Origin: Hermetia illucens
Lineage: Eukaryota; Arthropoda; Insecta; Diptera; Stratiomyidae
DNA: 64,000 bases
Direction: 5' to 3'
Assembly (NCBI RefSeq): GCF_905115235.1
Contig: NC_051851.1
Location: 59,889,559-59,953,558 of the forward strand
Of the stretch, positions 1-12,297 are shown piece by piece. The notes under the pieces are model-generated. The model worked only from the letters and a program-made list of their open reading frames with translations, was not told where the DNA came from and did no database searches. How positions within the stretch are numbered: the first letter of the stretch is position 1; each line of letters starts with the position of its first letter. Both the position numbers and the translations under genes were made by a program.

Positions 1-200
1 CAAACAGAGCCTATTTCAGCTTACAAAAACTGTTCCGCTCGAAACGTCTCACCATAGGGTCATAGCTGTCACTGTACAAGACAAGGACACCAAACAACTT
101 TTAGAGATATCGAATTGATGGTCCTTGGTACAAGGCTAGGAAGTTTTAGAGTTCATTAATAAGGCAGGCCTAGACCGGATACCGATTGTTGCGCCGTTGA
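1..200 (+). mobile_element. RTE-like LINE (lineage B), 3' tail
   Basis: This stretch matches the ends of two other copies in the window (11811-12297 and 36385-36990). Shared landmarks are the 'cagcttacaaaaactgttc' block and the 'aaggcaggcctaga' tail before 'ttgatgat'. Only the extreme 3' part is here and the left end is cut by the window edge. The LINE call rests on the longer copies, which encode a reverse-transcriptase C-terminus. Confidence 0.55.
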
Positions 201-2065
201 TGATCGTACGAGTTCGGAAAATTTCCAACAACCTAACATACAACGACGCTTCCCAGACGATAGCTGAAACCGTAACATCACTCCACATAGCTACCATAGT
301 CTATTTAAGGTTTATATCGCACCACATTCCAAATTTCTTTCTCATGCCTTTTTGGCACGTGTTGCTTGATTGCATTTTAGAGCAACAGAAATTAATTGGA
401 AATTGTAAGTTCTTCAGCTGTATGTAGATATTCGCGTAATAAACTTCCAAACCTTTCTTTTTCACTAGTTCCTGCGATTGCAAACAATTTGCCACACAAA
501 TACATAGTTGGGGTCAAGGTGAGAGATAAAAACACACATTTCGACATATCAAAATTCAGAATCCATATATATTATATCTTTTTCATAAATTAATCTTTTC
601 GCTACAAAATTCCGTTAAGAAAATATATAAATATATGAACGACATCCATTTATATATAATATATAGTTATTTCGTATAAAATATATTTTTCTTGTAAATA
701 AAATCTCGTAAGAGAAAGAAGTCTTAAGCAGTCTTATCCAAGGAGACGCATTTGGAAAATTCATTAATTTCTTTCATTTTTAAAATATAAAAAAATGGTC
801 AATTCTCAACTATTCCTCGTTAAATGCACTTTGTTCTCGACGATAAGGCTTCTTTGTCTTATTCTTTTTGTGTAAAAATCGTTTATATTACTATGCAAAT
901 TCCATTATTGCATTTTTTTAAACAGTTTTGGAAATGAATCCATGGATTTCCTCAAGTTTCAGACTTTTCACCTCGTCTCCTGATAATGAGGCAGCTCAAA
1001 TCAGAAAACTAAGCAAAGAAAAAACAAAGAGGGAAACCCACAGATGCACTGTATGCTATATGTGAAACTGGAAAAAGGTTACCCTTAATACATAGATGTT
1101 TTTATAATTTTTTTCCTGTTTTATTATGGTAAAAATGATCTATTTGCACGATTACTTCAAAATACTACCCCGTTAAAGCTTCAGTTTTTTTTTACGATTT
1201 TTCATTTAAATTTCGATTATCGCTTGAAACTGTTCTCGAAGCAAAAGGAGAATGGTGAACAGCGAAATGATTAGCAAGCAAAAACATAAAATAGAGTTTA
1301 AATACACAGAAAAGGAATTAAAAACGTGCTTTCAAAGCATTGATGCGTTCTATGAAATACAATTCAAAATGTAAAATGTATTTAATCTATTTTAGATGGT
1401 AAAGGTTTTTCCTCGAACAGCCACTCGGTTGCGATTACCCACACCAAGAAATCCAGCATCCGATCCTACTACTCCAACGATATTGCAACGAAATGGAAAT
1501 GAACGATTCAAATGAGCATTTTGTGATGTTCTGCAGCAAAATAAATGAGGTAAACAGAAACTTATCGCTTGGCAGGAACTCGACGCGTAAAGTGCATCAA
1601 CAAAACGTTGCCGCAATATTCAAAAATTCAAAAATTAGTAAACGTTTTCTCAAATATTATAAAGCAGCAATCTAGTCTACCATTGCGCGTTTTTTTCACA
1701 AATATTCTTTTAGGATGAAAAAACGAAACGATCTCCTCGAACACACAATCATTGATTAAGAAATGAAATTAACCCTTGGTAAAGTATAAAACCCGTCGAA
1801 TTCGCCGACAAAACATTTGTGTCAATAAAATTTCATTCCGTGATTGAAACCATGTGTCTCTTGTTTTCCAATCGCACATTTTTGTTACTCACTGTTAACT
1901 ATAGTAGTTTTCGACCGTTGTAGTAATAATTTTAAGAAGTTCCTAAACGTAGTCCATTTTAATTAGTGTAAACTCATTTGCATAATTAATCTTCTATGAG
2001 ATTACTAGAACCGTCGACAATTCACTTGGTTTGCGTTTTAGCTGCTTTTTCCGCAAATAACGAAA
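201..2065. other. AT-rich intergenic DNA, no gene seen
   Basis: No ORF here resembles a known protein. Very AT-rich runs lie at about 585-690. A TTTAAT at 1958-1963 reads ATTAAA on the minus strand, about 100 bases past the MTHFSD stop, and could be its poly(A) signal. Confidence 0.5.
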
Positions 2066-5000
2066 CTACACAGTCGAACTGTTAACCGCCTCCAGGCGAT
2101 TTTTCTCCTCGTCAATCTTCAATAACTCTACTCCGAGTTGGATCGTTTTTTCCTGCTCTTCGCCAGTCATTTGCACTGTCAAAGACAGATCGTTCAAAGA
2201 TTTCAAAACCTCTTCGATTTCCGCTTCACGCTCCTTGTCCTTGCGCTTGGCGAAATGCAGGTAGCAGCGACCAAAAGCACCTAACGAATTTTGAAATTGA
2301 TCTCTTAGAATAAAAACTGGCTGGTGGGGGAAAAAAGTAGATTACTCACCTTTCCATGAAATGTAGATTGGATTACAATTGCGTTTTCGTAATTCTGCTT
2401 TCAAGTCCTTGATTCGTACACACTTCGCAATATTCGAAACTTTAATGCAAAAGTCTCTATTGTTCCGCTTTCGTCGGACCGGTTGGTTGTTTTCCTTGTT
2501 CTCGGAAGACTGTTCACCATCAGACTAAAGCAAAAATATTTTAAAAATCGGGTCAAATTGAAGGCACCATTTGAAGATAAAATAAATACTCTATAATTTG
2601 CGACTTAATGTGCCTGTGTAAAACAACATTTATGCTGCTAACCCTCAAATCTACCTAGAATGCAGTAATATCTGGCAAAGCAACAAAATGAAACATCGAA
2701 GCTTTTGCTGCAGCTTCGCTTAAGGAGAATACAGAATATTTCGAGGAATTCAGAAACACAAACGAACTGAAATTCAATCTCGAAAACCAGAAGCTCGGCA
2801 CTTCAGGCATTATTTGTGTATTTCCTCCATGTAAAAATATTAAGAGTACACACACTTGCCTCATTTCCACATAGCCATGCACCAGAGTGCAATCGCTCAC
2901 GAGTTGCTACGCTCTGGAGGACGCAGTCTCGGGTACGGAGAGGTGAATCCTGGGCAGATGGTGACTTTAATAATAGGGCCCTTGAATGGGGCATGCCTCA
3001 GCCACCCTTCAAGGAAAACGAATCCTGGAAATGTCGACAAGAAGTGGGCTCGTAGTTCTAAATACCGGATCCACGACGCGTCCTAAGCTCTGGCACTATC
3101 GGTGGACGGGAGGACTTCTCGGCGAGTGACCAGCAGCACATCGCTTTAGAAGTGGTTGACGCTACTTGCCGGTGTGCAGGGCGAACATCGAGAAGTTCAT
3201 CGAAGCTCTTGGAATAGGTAGAGTCGCGCTGCAGGGCACTTCGGAGATGATCGCAAATTCAGTGATGAACCTAATAACGACAACATGTGAGTCCTCCATG
3301 CCCTGGTGGACGAGTTAAATGAGGACCCGTGGGGACTTGTCTATAAACCTCTCACTCGGAAAATCAGGGCTTTGTGGAAACCCTGTAAGTATCGAACAAA
3401 TAGACCACATTGTACGGGCATTATTCCCCAGACATCCCGTACGGGTTGATGTCAACAGCGCGCAAAGCGTTCAGAACTGCCCCCTTTTCACAATAATAAG
3501 CTCGAAGAAGCAGTTGTCGCCAGGTCCAGATGGCATCCCAGCGGAAGTTTCCAAACTGGTATTCCACCTTTTGTTCAAGGCGTTCATTTTCTTTGTGGCT
3601 AAAGGTGGCGAAAGAAAAGGAGACCCTGACCTGCCATCTGCATACAGACCGCTGTGTATGCTTGACACGACCGGGAAAGTGCTGGAGAAGCTCATCAGGA
3701 ATAGACTCACTGAAGCGATCCATGCTGCCGGGTACTTATCCCCAAGGCAGTTCGTGTTCAGAGCAGGGAGATCCACGGTGGACGCTGTTGTGGAGGTCGT
3801 CGATGTGATGCATCGAGCCGATCGCGACAGATAGTGCTCCTCATAAGGTTGGATGTCAGAAATGACTTCAATTTCGTAAGATGGACAGATATGCTAAGAA
3901 ACTCATTCCACGTGCCGAGCTATCTCTTCCGGATATTAAGCAATTATCTGAAAGACCGCTATCTGCTCTATAAGACACTAGAGAGCCAGATGAGGATGAA
4001 AGTCAATCCATCCTAGGACCGGACCTCTGGAATTTATGCAGATGACGCTGCGGCGCTTGTTGCCGGACGCACTATTGAACAGGCACAAAGCAGACCTAAC
4101 ATATTGATGCGACGAGTAAACCGTGCGCTGGAAAAAACCGATGTAGTCATCCTGACCAGAAGGAGAATCCAGACTCTGCGTCCCATATCGATCGGCGAAT
4201 TGACTATAGAGACAAAACCAGCTGTTGATGTTGAAGATAAGCTTCTTCGAACAAATCAAGGCAGCGGCAGGCAGGGCTACAGCTGGAGTCTCTGCCTTGA
4301 GTCAGTTAATGGGGAATGTTGGAGGCCCTATATCTACCAGGAGCAACGCAGTCCGTTTTGCTCTACGGCGGGTAGCCCTTGACAAGGAGGTGCATCGTAA
4401 GCACTGTAATGAACTTAAATGGGTAGGATGATCAGACGATCCACCTACGTGGCCGACAACGACCTAGAGGGCAGAGCTATCCCAGAAACAAAAAAAAAAT
4501 TGGCGAAAATGAACGTGAGGGTTCGCCCGCAAAGATTGATGGAGTTTCAAAGTGCTCGGTCGACATGTTCTTGCACGCCTCTGTGCTAGCCAGGTTCGGG
4601 AATGTAGGGTGGTCCTTTGGGCACTTTGACCCCTCACGCTTCATTACTACAAAGTTAACGTGTCTATTCCGATGCGTGACTAGCACAAAGACATGCAAGA
4701 ACGTGTCGACCGAGCACTTTGATGAAGCTTCAATCTTTGCGGGCGTAGCATATCATTTTAGTCTCATTCAGTCTTAGACTGCAATAAATTTGCACAAAAA
4801 AAGGCGATTTTCAATTATTAAAATTTTGTTAAGAGTGCCATTCCCGCCGGTAGCATCACGTTCTATATCATTAGCCCAGGATTTTCCAGTCAATTTCTAA
4901 AAAATATGATAATAAATATAGTAATACACTATAATTAACTTGCATATCGGTGTGGAGGGTATTTTGAAGCCTAGGCATTGTATGGTGGCAGCTTCGTGAT

Positions 5001-8000
5001 TTTTTCAGATTTTTGAGTTGGGTAATTTCTGAGAACGGGTCAACCAAAGAAATGGCAACTTTCTGCATTCTCTTGAAAGCAAGCCATTCACAGTGTTCAT
5101 GGATTATAAGCCACTCACGTTTGCTTTGAAACAAGCCCGACAAGGCGTCTTCTCGCCAACTCCAGCACTTGAGCTTTACAGCCAGATCACTTCAGACATT
5201 CAACACGTGTCTGGGAAAGATAACGAAGTTGGTGACCCCTTGCCACGTGTTGCAGAGGTCAAGATCCCCACCAACGTTGATTTTCCGAAAATCGCGGAGG
5301 CACAGTAGGTAGGTATCTTCCGCTCAACATCCAGTATCTGCAAGAGCTCAAACAACGGATCAAGGCTATATATTCCGGCTGATTTCCGCTAAGTATTTGA
5401 TGCCATTCAAAATCTAGCACACCCAGACATTCGGCTGTCCATGAAGAAAGACAGGTATTCTTGATCTAAATAGTGCATGGCATATCAGAAGCGCGAGACT
5501 GCGAAGCATGTAAGGAGCGTTTCCACAAAATCCAGCTCAATATATTTGATTCTCTGCGAAACTCACACACTTTCAAATATTCCTCACAATCAACAATAGA
5601 TTCATACAGAATGCACTTAAGTTAATCTCCTTTTCTCAAATTTTCAAACGCCACCACCAGTCAACCGCATGACACCCACAGGCCAATGGAATGCTAGGAA
5701 GATGGCACAAGACGCTGAAGGTCTCTCTAATGACCCAAAACGACTCCCTTTTTGGTCGTGTAAGTTTTGCTAGTTATATTTGGTCTTCAGACGGCTAAAA
5801 GCGAGAGATTCGCTGCTCCAAATAGGCCTTAGTTTCGACGATTACGGTCTTAAATCAAGTACTCTAACACACTTCAAGACCGTGATCTAATATGGATTTT
5901 GCGCCAACGATTATTATTATATTACTCTCCAGAGGTTTAAGAACAGGAAAAGGTCTCTGGTGGCCAGATCTGGACAATACGGTGGATGCGGAAGCAATTC
6001 GAATTCATGCAATTTTACCATCGTTTTCATTGATTTCTGACACAGGTGCATTGTGTTGATGAAATACTTTTTCTTCAAATGGGGTCATTTTTCCGCGATT
6101 TCATCCCTCAAACGCTCCAATAACGCTATGTAATAGTTGATGGTTTTTCCCTTCTCAAGATATTCAATGAATATTATACCATGCGCATCCCAAAATACTG
6201 ATCCTATAGCCTTGCCAGCCGACTGTTAGTCTTTGCACGCTTTGCAGTTGGTCACCACGTGTAGTCCACTCAGATGACGAGCAGTTTGATTCCGGTGTCC
6301 ATTGTCACATATTGACCCATAAATTCGAGTTTTTTATGGAGGAAGAGCTTCAAACAGTGCTTAAAATCATCAACTCGTTTTTGGTCAATTATATGCTTCG
6401 ACGGCAACCTCTTTGAACAGAGCTTTCCCATACCCAAACATTCATGCACGATATGTCCTACACGTTTCTTTGATATCTTTAGAGCTATCTAGATCAACTT
6501 CACTTTGCGGTCCCTCAAAATTATTTTGTAGACTTTTTGCGTGTTTTCGCCTCTTTAGGGCATCCACTGCTTGCATCGTCCTCGGTTCTCATTTCACCTC
6601 TGTTAAACTTAGCCTACCTGGTACTAGCAGCCTAACTTTTACTAGCAAACAATGTTCGCTGAAATATATTTCGGAACTAATAAATACCATATGATGAAAA
6701 AGTGCCGGGAATTTACAAATAAAACAAAAGAAAATTTATATCTCTTTCAAAATAAAATTCATCTGAAGTAAGAATGTCATTGCATATACTCGGTTAAGTA
6801 TGAGTTAGCTAGATGGATAGATGGTCTTCTTGAGTATGTTTCCCCATCCCATGCATGACATACACAACACCCAACAGCATCAAAAAGATGCGCAGAATTC
6901 TTCACAGGCAAGGTATTGACGAACGTCGAAAGTGCACAATGCATTTGTTCCACTATGCAAATTGAAGCAATGCGCCGAGAAACGAATCTCCTGCAAGAAG
7001 TCGTCTTGAAGGACCACGTGTGCCAGCGTTTCACATACTCGTCAATGCACCTCTGGTAGGGCGATGTCCTTTAGCTCTCTCGTCGCATTCTGCTTTTTCC
7101 AAGCGCCACTCAGACGATTGTTGACTTGTTTCGATATCAAACCGTAAGCCCACATCCAATCATCAGTAATTATACGTGTAATGATTCGGCTCATTCATTA
7201 TTCGTTTCAGAAATCATGTCTTCAGCAACCATCCTACGATGATGTTTTTGCACGAAATTCAAGGCCTTTTGGAACGACCCGGAATGCAACACCTCTCATA
7301 CCCAAAATTTCCACCACAATGTGCTGAGCGTAATCTATTTTAGGCTGTTATAGCGACTTTCGAGGCCATTTCTCACTCGTTTGACGTTTTCCTCGGTGTT
7401 TGACCTGAATTCGCGTCAGGAACCAGGCAAATCCTCTACCACTCTACGGCCACTTTTAACCTCCGAGTTTTTGATATAGCACACTTCCCAAAGGCTTTTT
7501 GTAAATTTTGTTAGCAACGCAAAATTTCAAACAAACTCTTTACTCAACAAACTATCAATTCTTGCTTGGACCAATTCGAAAGAAACTTGTTCCCCCTTTT
7601 TTCTGGTCCATAGGCTAGTACTTTGCGCTAACACCCGTGTAGAGGATTAATATAATAGAACGAACAACATCTGGTAACCACTTTAACCACACTCCTCCCA
7701 GGGCAGAGGCGAGGCAGCGTCTAATGAGTTGCCCCTGCTCTGGACGTTGAGTGATTGATGAAAACAGAAGCCAGGCAATATGTCAGTTAAGGTGATAAAA
7801 AACAAAAACAGCCAGTTCTGCCAAGTGCTATTAGCCTAAATTAAAAATTGCCGGTATTTGCACGCCCTTTGATTTTCATTTGGCCTAGCACCTATATACT
7901 ATACCCTCCAATGGCTTACGGAGAATAACTTTGCGTAAATTGATTTTTCCGCAGTCTTGTGAGATAGGAAATGTTTTATAAAATACCTAACGTGTTGAAC

Positions 8001-9883
8001 TCTAGGATCCCTATCTGAAGATATCGAATGAATAAGTGAGTACCACCATAATATTGAATGAATCCTAAACAAAAACCACTCACCCTCGGTTTCCTTGGCC
8101 TTCCACCGAATCGCCTTCTCCTATCCGACCTAGGTGTCACGTTTTCTTGCTATAAAAGTAAAACAAAAATTAGCTTAATGAATTAGCCATCTCCACCTTG
8201 AGGATTTACATTTTCAGAATTCATTTTAGTCCGATTGCGTATATTTCGTGATTTATAGGCACGTCGTCTTGGTCTTTGCGGTCGTGCATTGGTTTCAACA
8301 TCTGTATCCTCACCCTTCAAGTTGATCGTTTTACCCGATCTAGAAGGTGCAGAAATATAAATAATACGAATATAACGAATATGACTAGAAAACCAACTTT
8401 TCTTCGTTTTCCTTGATAATTTGCAAGACGGGGACAATTTTGAGACGCCTTTCAGAAAGAAGCTCCCAGAACAGCCCAGTTGGACGTGGTAGACGTTTTG
8501 CGACACGAATCACTTCGGTAGGTGTAACTATAATATCAACTGGTACATCAAACCTTTGGAAAAGAGCCGTTGGCAATGTATCGGAGACCTGAAATAAAAA
8601 CATTTCACATTTGAGTAAAAGTGAAGCGACAGATGCAAATACAACTATTAAAACAGAATGCACTCATGTAATGTCATTACGATTAGGAAGTTCACAAAAG
8701 AAATGGAGTAAAAACTTTGTATTTTGCCAAACTCAACTTATTTCTGTCCTTGTAAAGAATTTTGTGTTTACATACGAGGTCGCAATCGCAATTATATCTC
8801 AAGCATTTCCCAGTAATTCAAACAATGTGCTGATAAAACTTCAGATAAGCCATTCAAACAAAAAATGCTACGACACTTGATACGATTGTGGACTAATCGC
8901 TGACCGTTGACCGGTACTCTCCCAACGCTCGCGAATATTTGGTAAGTAGATTACCAATGCAAAGATAAGTTACAAAATAATGCTCTCCTCAAATTTAAAT
9001 ATTGCAAACCAACAAGTCTAGTTACAAGGAACTATACGAGCGAAATTATGTTGAAGACATGCAAACGTAAAACTTCAGCTCTTATGAGGAAAAGCTACAG
9101 ACTCACAACTATCAGGTTAGATTGTGACTCTTGAAACCTACCTGAATATCATGTACGACTGTTACAATAACTGTTTCTGGTGTTACAATCCCCAAGTGCA
9201 AGTAGATGGCTATCTCCAAGTCGACAAAACCGTTACCGCGTCCAATTCTATATCCATCCCGTGATACGGCAACAGATCCGACGACAACCATGTCTAATTT
9301 CACTTTATTTTCCAAATCTGAAACGGGAAAAAAATGATTAGTTTCAATGCCAATGTTGATGAAGTTCTTGTTAATAGATCTTGTAAACCCACCTATGTCA
9401 TTACGTCCTTCTTTTAGTCGTTGAATTTTGATAACCTTGGATTTCTGCTTCTCGTCAGCATCAGGTGCACAATCAATTTTAGTGTAGATTGCCTTTGAAT
9501 GTCTTCCAGAGGACAGGTACAAGTTTTTACCACAGTTGATCGCTTGCATTTTGACGGGATCCTGAGCCCGATCGATGTTTACTTTGATGTTTTCTAGTTA
9601 TTAGAAAAATCTATTAATACCAATTAAGTACTCCTTCGATAAGGCTATTCTCCACGAACTGGAATGTATGAAAGCAAATTTTCTACTTACTGGCATCTTT
9701 AAATTCCTGAGTATCAGCTAGAAGTGCTGCTGCCTTGTCAGTTCCTATAAAATCGGGAATGCGGTTGAAAATCCTGGTGTATGGTACCGCGCATTTCTCC
9801 TCCTGGATTTTCCTCCATGTTTTTACACGAATCGCGCGCTTCGTGAGAACTTCCTCGCCTTGTGCTGCAATTACACAAACCAT
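2066..9883 (-). CDS. MTHFSD: MTHFSD homologue (5-FCL-like domain plus C-terminal RRM)
   Basis: Eight minus-strand exons join into a 448-aa frame: 9883-9691, 9593-9393, 9317-9142, 8588-8398, 8339-8210, 8149-8084, 2524-2350, 2280-2066. All introns are GT-AG and the lengths total 1347 nt (449 codons). The N-terminal half has the methenyltetrahydrofolate-synthetase-like fold: RIPDFIG early, then VVVGSVAVSRDGYRIGRGNG, then DVPVDIIVTPTEVIR and PRPTGLFW. A basic linker follows (exons 5-6). The C-terminus is an RRM with FCIKVSNI as an RNP2-like strand and GRCYLHFAK as RNP1. Human MTHFSD (about 380 aa) has the same order and is regarded as RNA-binding; enzyme activity is not established. The start is uncertain: the 9883 ATG sits just before a possible acceptor (ttgcag), so an upstream exon could supply the true start. 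Exon 5 read-through gives an alternative stop at 8183. The exon 6-7 intron is 5.6 kb of transposon debris. Confidence 0.93.
2830..4480 (+). mobile_element. R1-like LINE fragment (endonuclease end plus RT)
   Basis: The fragment carries the end of an AP-endonuclease domain (GDFNNRALEWG at about 2960-2995). An RT region follows at 3319-4380 with PGPDGIP, SAYRPLCMLDTTGKVLEKLI and an RNRL...GRSTVDAV stretch, the wording typical of the R1 group. The frame is broken several times and the 5' half of ORF2 is missing. It lies in the large MTHFSD intron, in the antisense direction. Subclade placement is by eye. Confidence 0.75.
4505..4764. repeat. Foldback/MITE-like element with about 66-bp inverted arms
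   Basis: Left arm 4524-4589 and right arm 4680-4745 are near-perfect reverse complements. Both carry the 'cgcccgcaaagattga' and 'aaagtgctcggtcgaca' blocks. About 90 bases of non-repeated DNA lie between, and weaker pairing extends slightly outward. No coding capacity is seen. It follows directly on the R1-like LINE fragment. Confidence 0.75.
5050..5760 (+). mobile_element. Ty3/gypsy fossil, RNase H end to integrase
   Basis: The frame at 5093-5308 resembles the end of a gypsy RNase H domain and the tether to integrase. Integrase-like sequence is recognisable to about 5760. No LTRs were found. It is a short, old piece with several breaks, inside the large MTHFSD intron. Confidence 0.6.
5850..5930 (+). 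mobile_element. tRNA-SINE, 3' part only
   Basis: It matches the 3' half of the full SINE copies at 40285-40583 and 55048-55318. Shared landmarks are 'tctaacacacttcaag', 'ctaatatggatt', 'gcgccaacg' and a (tta)n tail. The tRNA-like head is absent. Confidence 0.65.
5931..6640 (-). mobile_element. mariner (irritans-like) transposase remnant
   Basis: Read on the minus strand, this runs from a helix-turn-helix region (GEMRTEDDASSG near 6600) to HQ-NAP and a proline-rich end near 5950, as in irritans-type mariners such as the copy at 19336-20090. The frame is interrupted many times, so no transposase can be made. It lies in the MTHFSD intron. Confidence 0.65.
6760..7560 (-). mobile_element. second mariner-type remnant
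   Basis: The minus strand reads like the N-terminal half of a mariner transposase, with a 'GRRVVEDLPGS' stretch and then FQKALNFVQKHHRRMVAEDM and an NNEPNH region. It differs from the neighbouring irritans-like copy. The C-terminal half is hard to follow (ORF at 6777-7034), and stops and frameshifts are present. Confidence 0.55.
7669..7745. repeat. Solo arm of the 11485-11745 foldback family
   Basis: 'cccagggcagaggcgaggc' and 'gtctaatgagttgcccctgc' match the right arm of the element at 11485-11745. No partner arm is seen nearby. Confidence 0.55.
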
Positions 9884-10949
9884 TTTGAATTGATAACACT
9901 TGATTGTAAGATCCTTCTATAGAAAATGGTTCGATTAAACCCTCGTGATTGTTATTTATACTCTCGTATGGACACAAATCTTCTTTGGAGGGATTTAATT
10001 TTTATTGTAGATATATTGTATGATAATCGCTTCTCTGTACGGACAGTTCGTATGATCCGTGGGGCGATGTTACTTTTTATGGAATGGCGAATGAAGGTCA
10101 TATTCTTATTTCGGCACAATGAAAAAAAAACAAAATGCTAACATGATTATACAAAATTTAATGCACAGTGAGCTGTGAGCTATTAAAACTCCAAAGAAAA
10201 TTGCCGGAATTGCCGCTTGCTTTGAACAGGATAATGCCAGTTTTTGAGATTTTTAAACAATTAAAAATAGCTGCTGCTAAATGCGAGAGGACTCAAAAGC
10301 TGTTGCATTTTATGTGCTGATGAAATTTTCATAGAACAAAAAATACAGGACCTTATAACACACACTTCACCGTACGTCATTTCGACGTATATCTCTTGAA
10401 TAATAAAGCAGCAAAGTTCCTGTTTCAGTTTACAATGCATTTTTTGTATGTTAATTTCTATTTTCCAGGAAATAAGCATACATTTTTAGGCTTGAACTTA
10501 TGTAGTTTTAAACCTAGGAGACGTTTTCTTAAAACCAGTTGGTATCCTAATGATTTCCATAGGCTTAAAGTTGCGCGACAGTCACAATCACAAAATTGTG
10601 GCAAACTGATCGTGTAAGGTTGATCTATGGCAATCACCTTATGCAATGATGTACATTTTTTTGTTGAACTGGCAGTCTGGCTGGACTGGTGATAAATTGA
10701 CAGTAGAGCAATTGTCATTGTGTTGTTAATCGAAGCACGGCTTCTGAATGGTTCCAATGTTGCAGGGCATGCAACAAAAATTGTTTTTGTCGTCTTGTTT
10801 ATATTAAACATGTCAGTTATCGGCCTGATGGATGGCCTACACGATAATAGAAAGCAGAAATAACATTTTACAATCACGGCAAAAATACGATCATTTTCAC
10901 GAGTATTCTGCTCAAAATTAAGTTTCCAACAAAGGAATTGACTTCTTGT
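9884..10949. other. MTHFSD 5' flank and intergenic DNA
   Basis: The MTHFSD promoter and 5' UTR should lie just above 9883. The ORFs here (for example 10458-10877) show no family resemblance and look like chance frames. No repeat was recognised. Confidence 0.4.
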
Positions 10950-11470
10950 TTTTCTTCAGCCTTTCTCCCATTCACAAGTCGGGTCGGCTCGTCGTGGTCG
11001 GTTTCACCATTTGGTTCTAACAAAGGCCTGATCTGGATGCAATCGCAAGGCTTTTAAGTCGCCATCCACTTATCAAGCCACGGTCGTTTCCGGCCTATTG
11101 GTCGCTTACCATCGACTTCGATGTTCAGACCAATCTTGGTAAATGAATTCTCGCCCGAATTATGTGACCATACCATCGAACACGCTTCTCTCGCAATTTT
11201 TCCACGATCGATGCAACACTATATCGTTCGCGGGTATCGTCATTAGTCCAACGCAACATCTTCGGCTCCATTACCGCAAGACGCCGATCATTGTTTTTTA
11301 TAGTCGGCCAATACTCAGAACAATAGAGAGCGACAGGACGGACGAAATTGCGGTAAATTTTAGATTTGAGACGTTCGTTGATATGTCCATCACAAGGAAC
11401 ACCAGTTGTGGAACGCCACTTCATCCAGCTTGCGTTAATGCGGGAAGCAATTTCATAACGCAATTCTCAA
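10950..11470 (-). mobile_element. RTE-like LINE (lineage A), 3' end
   Basis: The minus-strand ORF 11125-11463 encodes the C-terminus of a non-LTR polymerase: an EIASRINASWMKWRS block, LRWTNDDTRERY and KLREKRVRWYGHI. A basic tail follows to about 10960. The same end is found at 26400-27210 and 53366-54650. This type is often annotated in error as craniofacial development protein 2-like. It is 5'-truncated. Confidence 0.75.
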
Positions 11471-11484
11471 TATTTGTTCAATAT

Positions 11485-11745
11485 TTGACTTGCGGTTTCG
11501 GGCAAAGGCAACTCAACAGACGCTGCCTCACCTCTGCCCTCGGCCGAAGTGGTTACAAGCTGGAATTTCCTTCCTTATATTAATTCAAAAACACGACATG
11601 TTTATGAATTATATTGAACACAAAACCGCCTTGTAAATTTTTTTAGGCCTAACCCTAACCTTGTAACCACTTCGCCCACGCTGCTCCCAGGGCAGAGGTG
11701 AGGTAGCGTCTGATGAGTTGCCTCTGCCCTGAACGAAACCGCAAG
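11485..11745. repeat. Foldback/MITE-like element with about 85-95-bp inverted arms
   Basis: The left arm (about 11485-11572) reads gacttgcggtttcg, then aggcaactcaacagacgctg, then gaagtggttacaag. The right arm (about 11655-11745) is its reverse complement with small changes. The spacer is about 85 bases. Solo or partial arms occur at 7669-7745, 32305-32345 and 49843-49925, so this is a dispersed family. No ORF is present. Confidence 0.75.
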
Positions 11746-11810
11746 TCATATATTTTGCAACTTGGGTGCTTGCACAAGGATGAAGGTTCCGTGGACCACA
11801 ACCGCGAAAG

Positions 11811-12297
11811 CATGATGCTTACAAAAACTGTTCCACTCGAAACGCCGATTGGATCAAAGCATCTTGCCAGTCCTCATGTATTCCTCGGAGACTTCTTAGC
11901 AAGAAAAATTTTGAACTCTTGACCGCATTCGAGAGAAAACTTCTGTCAAGAACTTTTGGCCTCCTACATGAGGATAGACGATTCCGTAGCCTACATAACG
12001 ACGAAATCTATAAGCGATACAATGACCGTCAGGTTGTGGATAAAATCCAGCTCAATAGGTTACGGTGGGCGGGTCACTTAATCCGTATGGATGAGGATGA
12101 TCCAGCCCGGAAAGTCTATAAAGTAGAAAAAGAAGACGAGGCAGACCCTGCCTGAGATGTAGCGATGACGTAGGGACGCCAGACAGCTTTTAGGGATATC
12201 AAATTGGTGGACCTCGGCGCAAAACCAGGATATCTGAACCTTATTAAGGCAGGCCTAGATTGGATGCCGGTTATTGCGTCGTTGATGATGATGACTA
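11811..12297 (+). mobile_element. RTE-like LINE (lineage B), C-terminus and 3' tail
   Basis: ORF 11919-12155 ends an RT-type protein: LRWAGHLIRMDEDDPARKV, typical of RTE-like polymerases. The 3' tail ends in a ttgatgatgatga microsatellite-like run near 12280. It is strongly 5'-truncated. Related pieces lie at 1-200 and 36385-36990. Confidence 0.7.
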
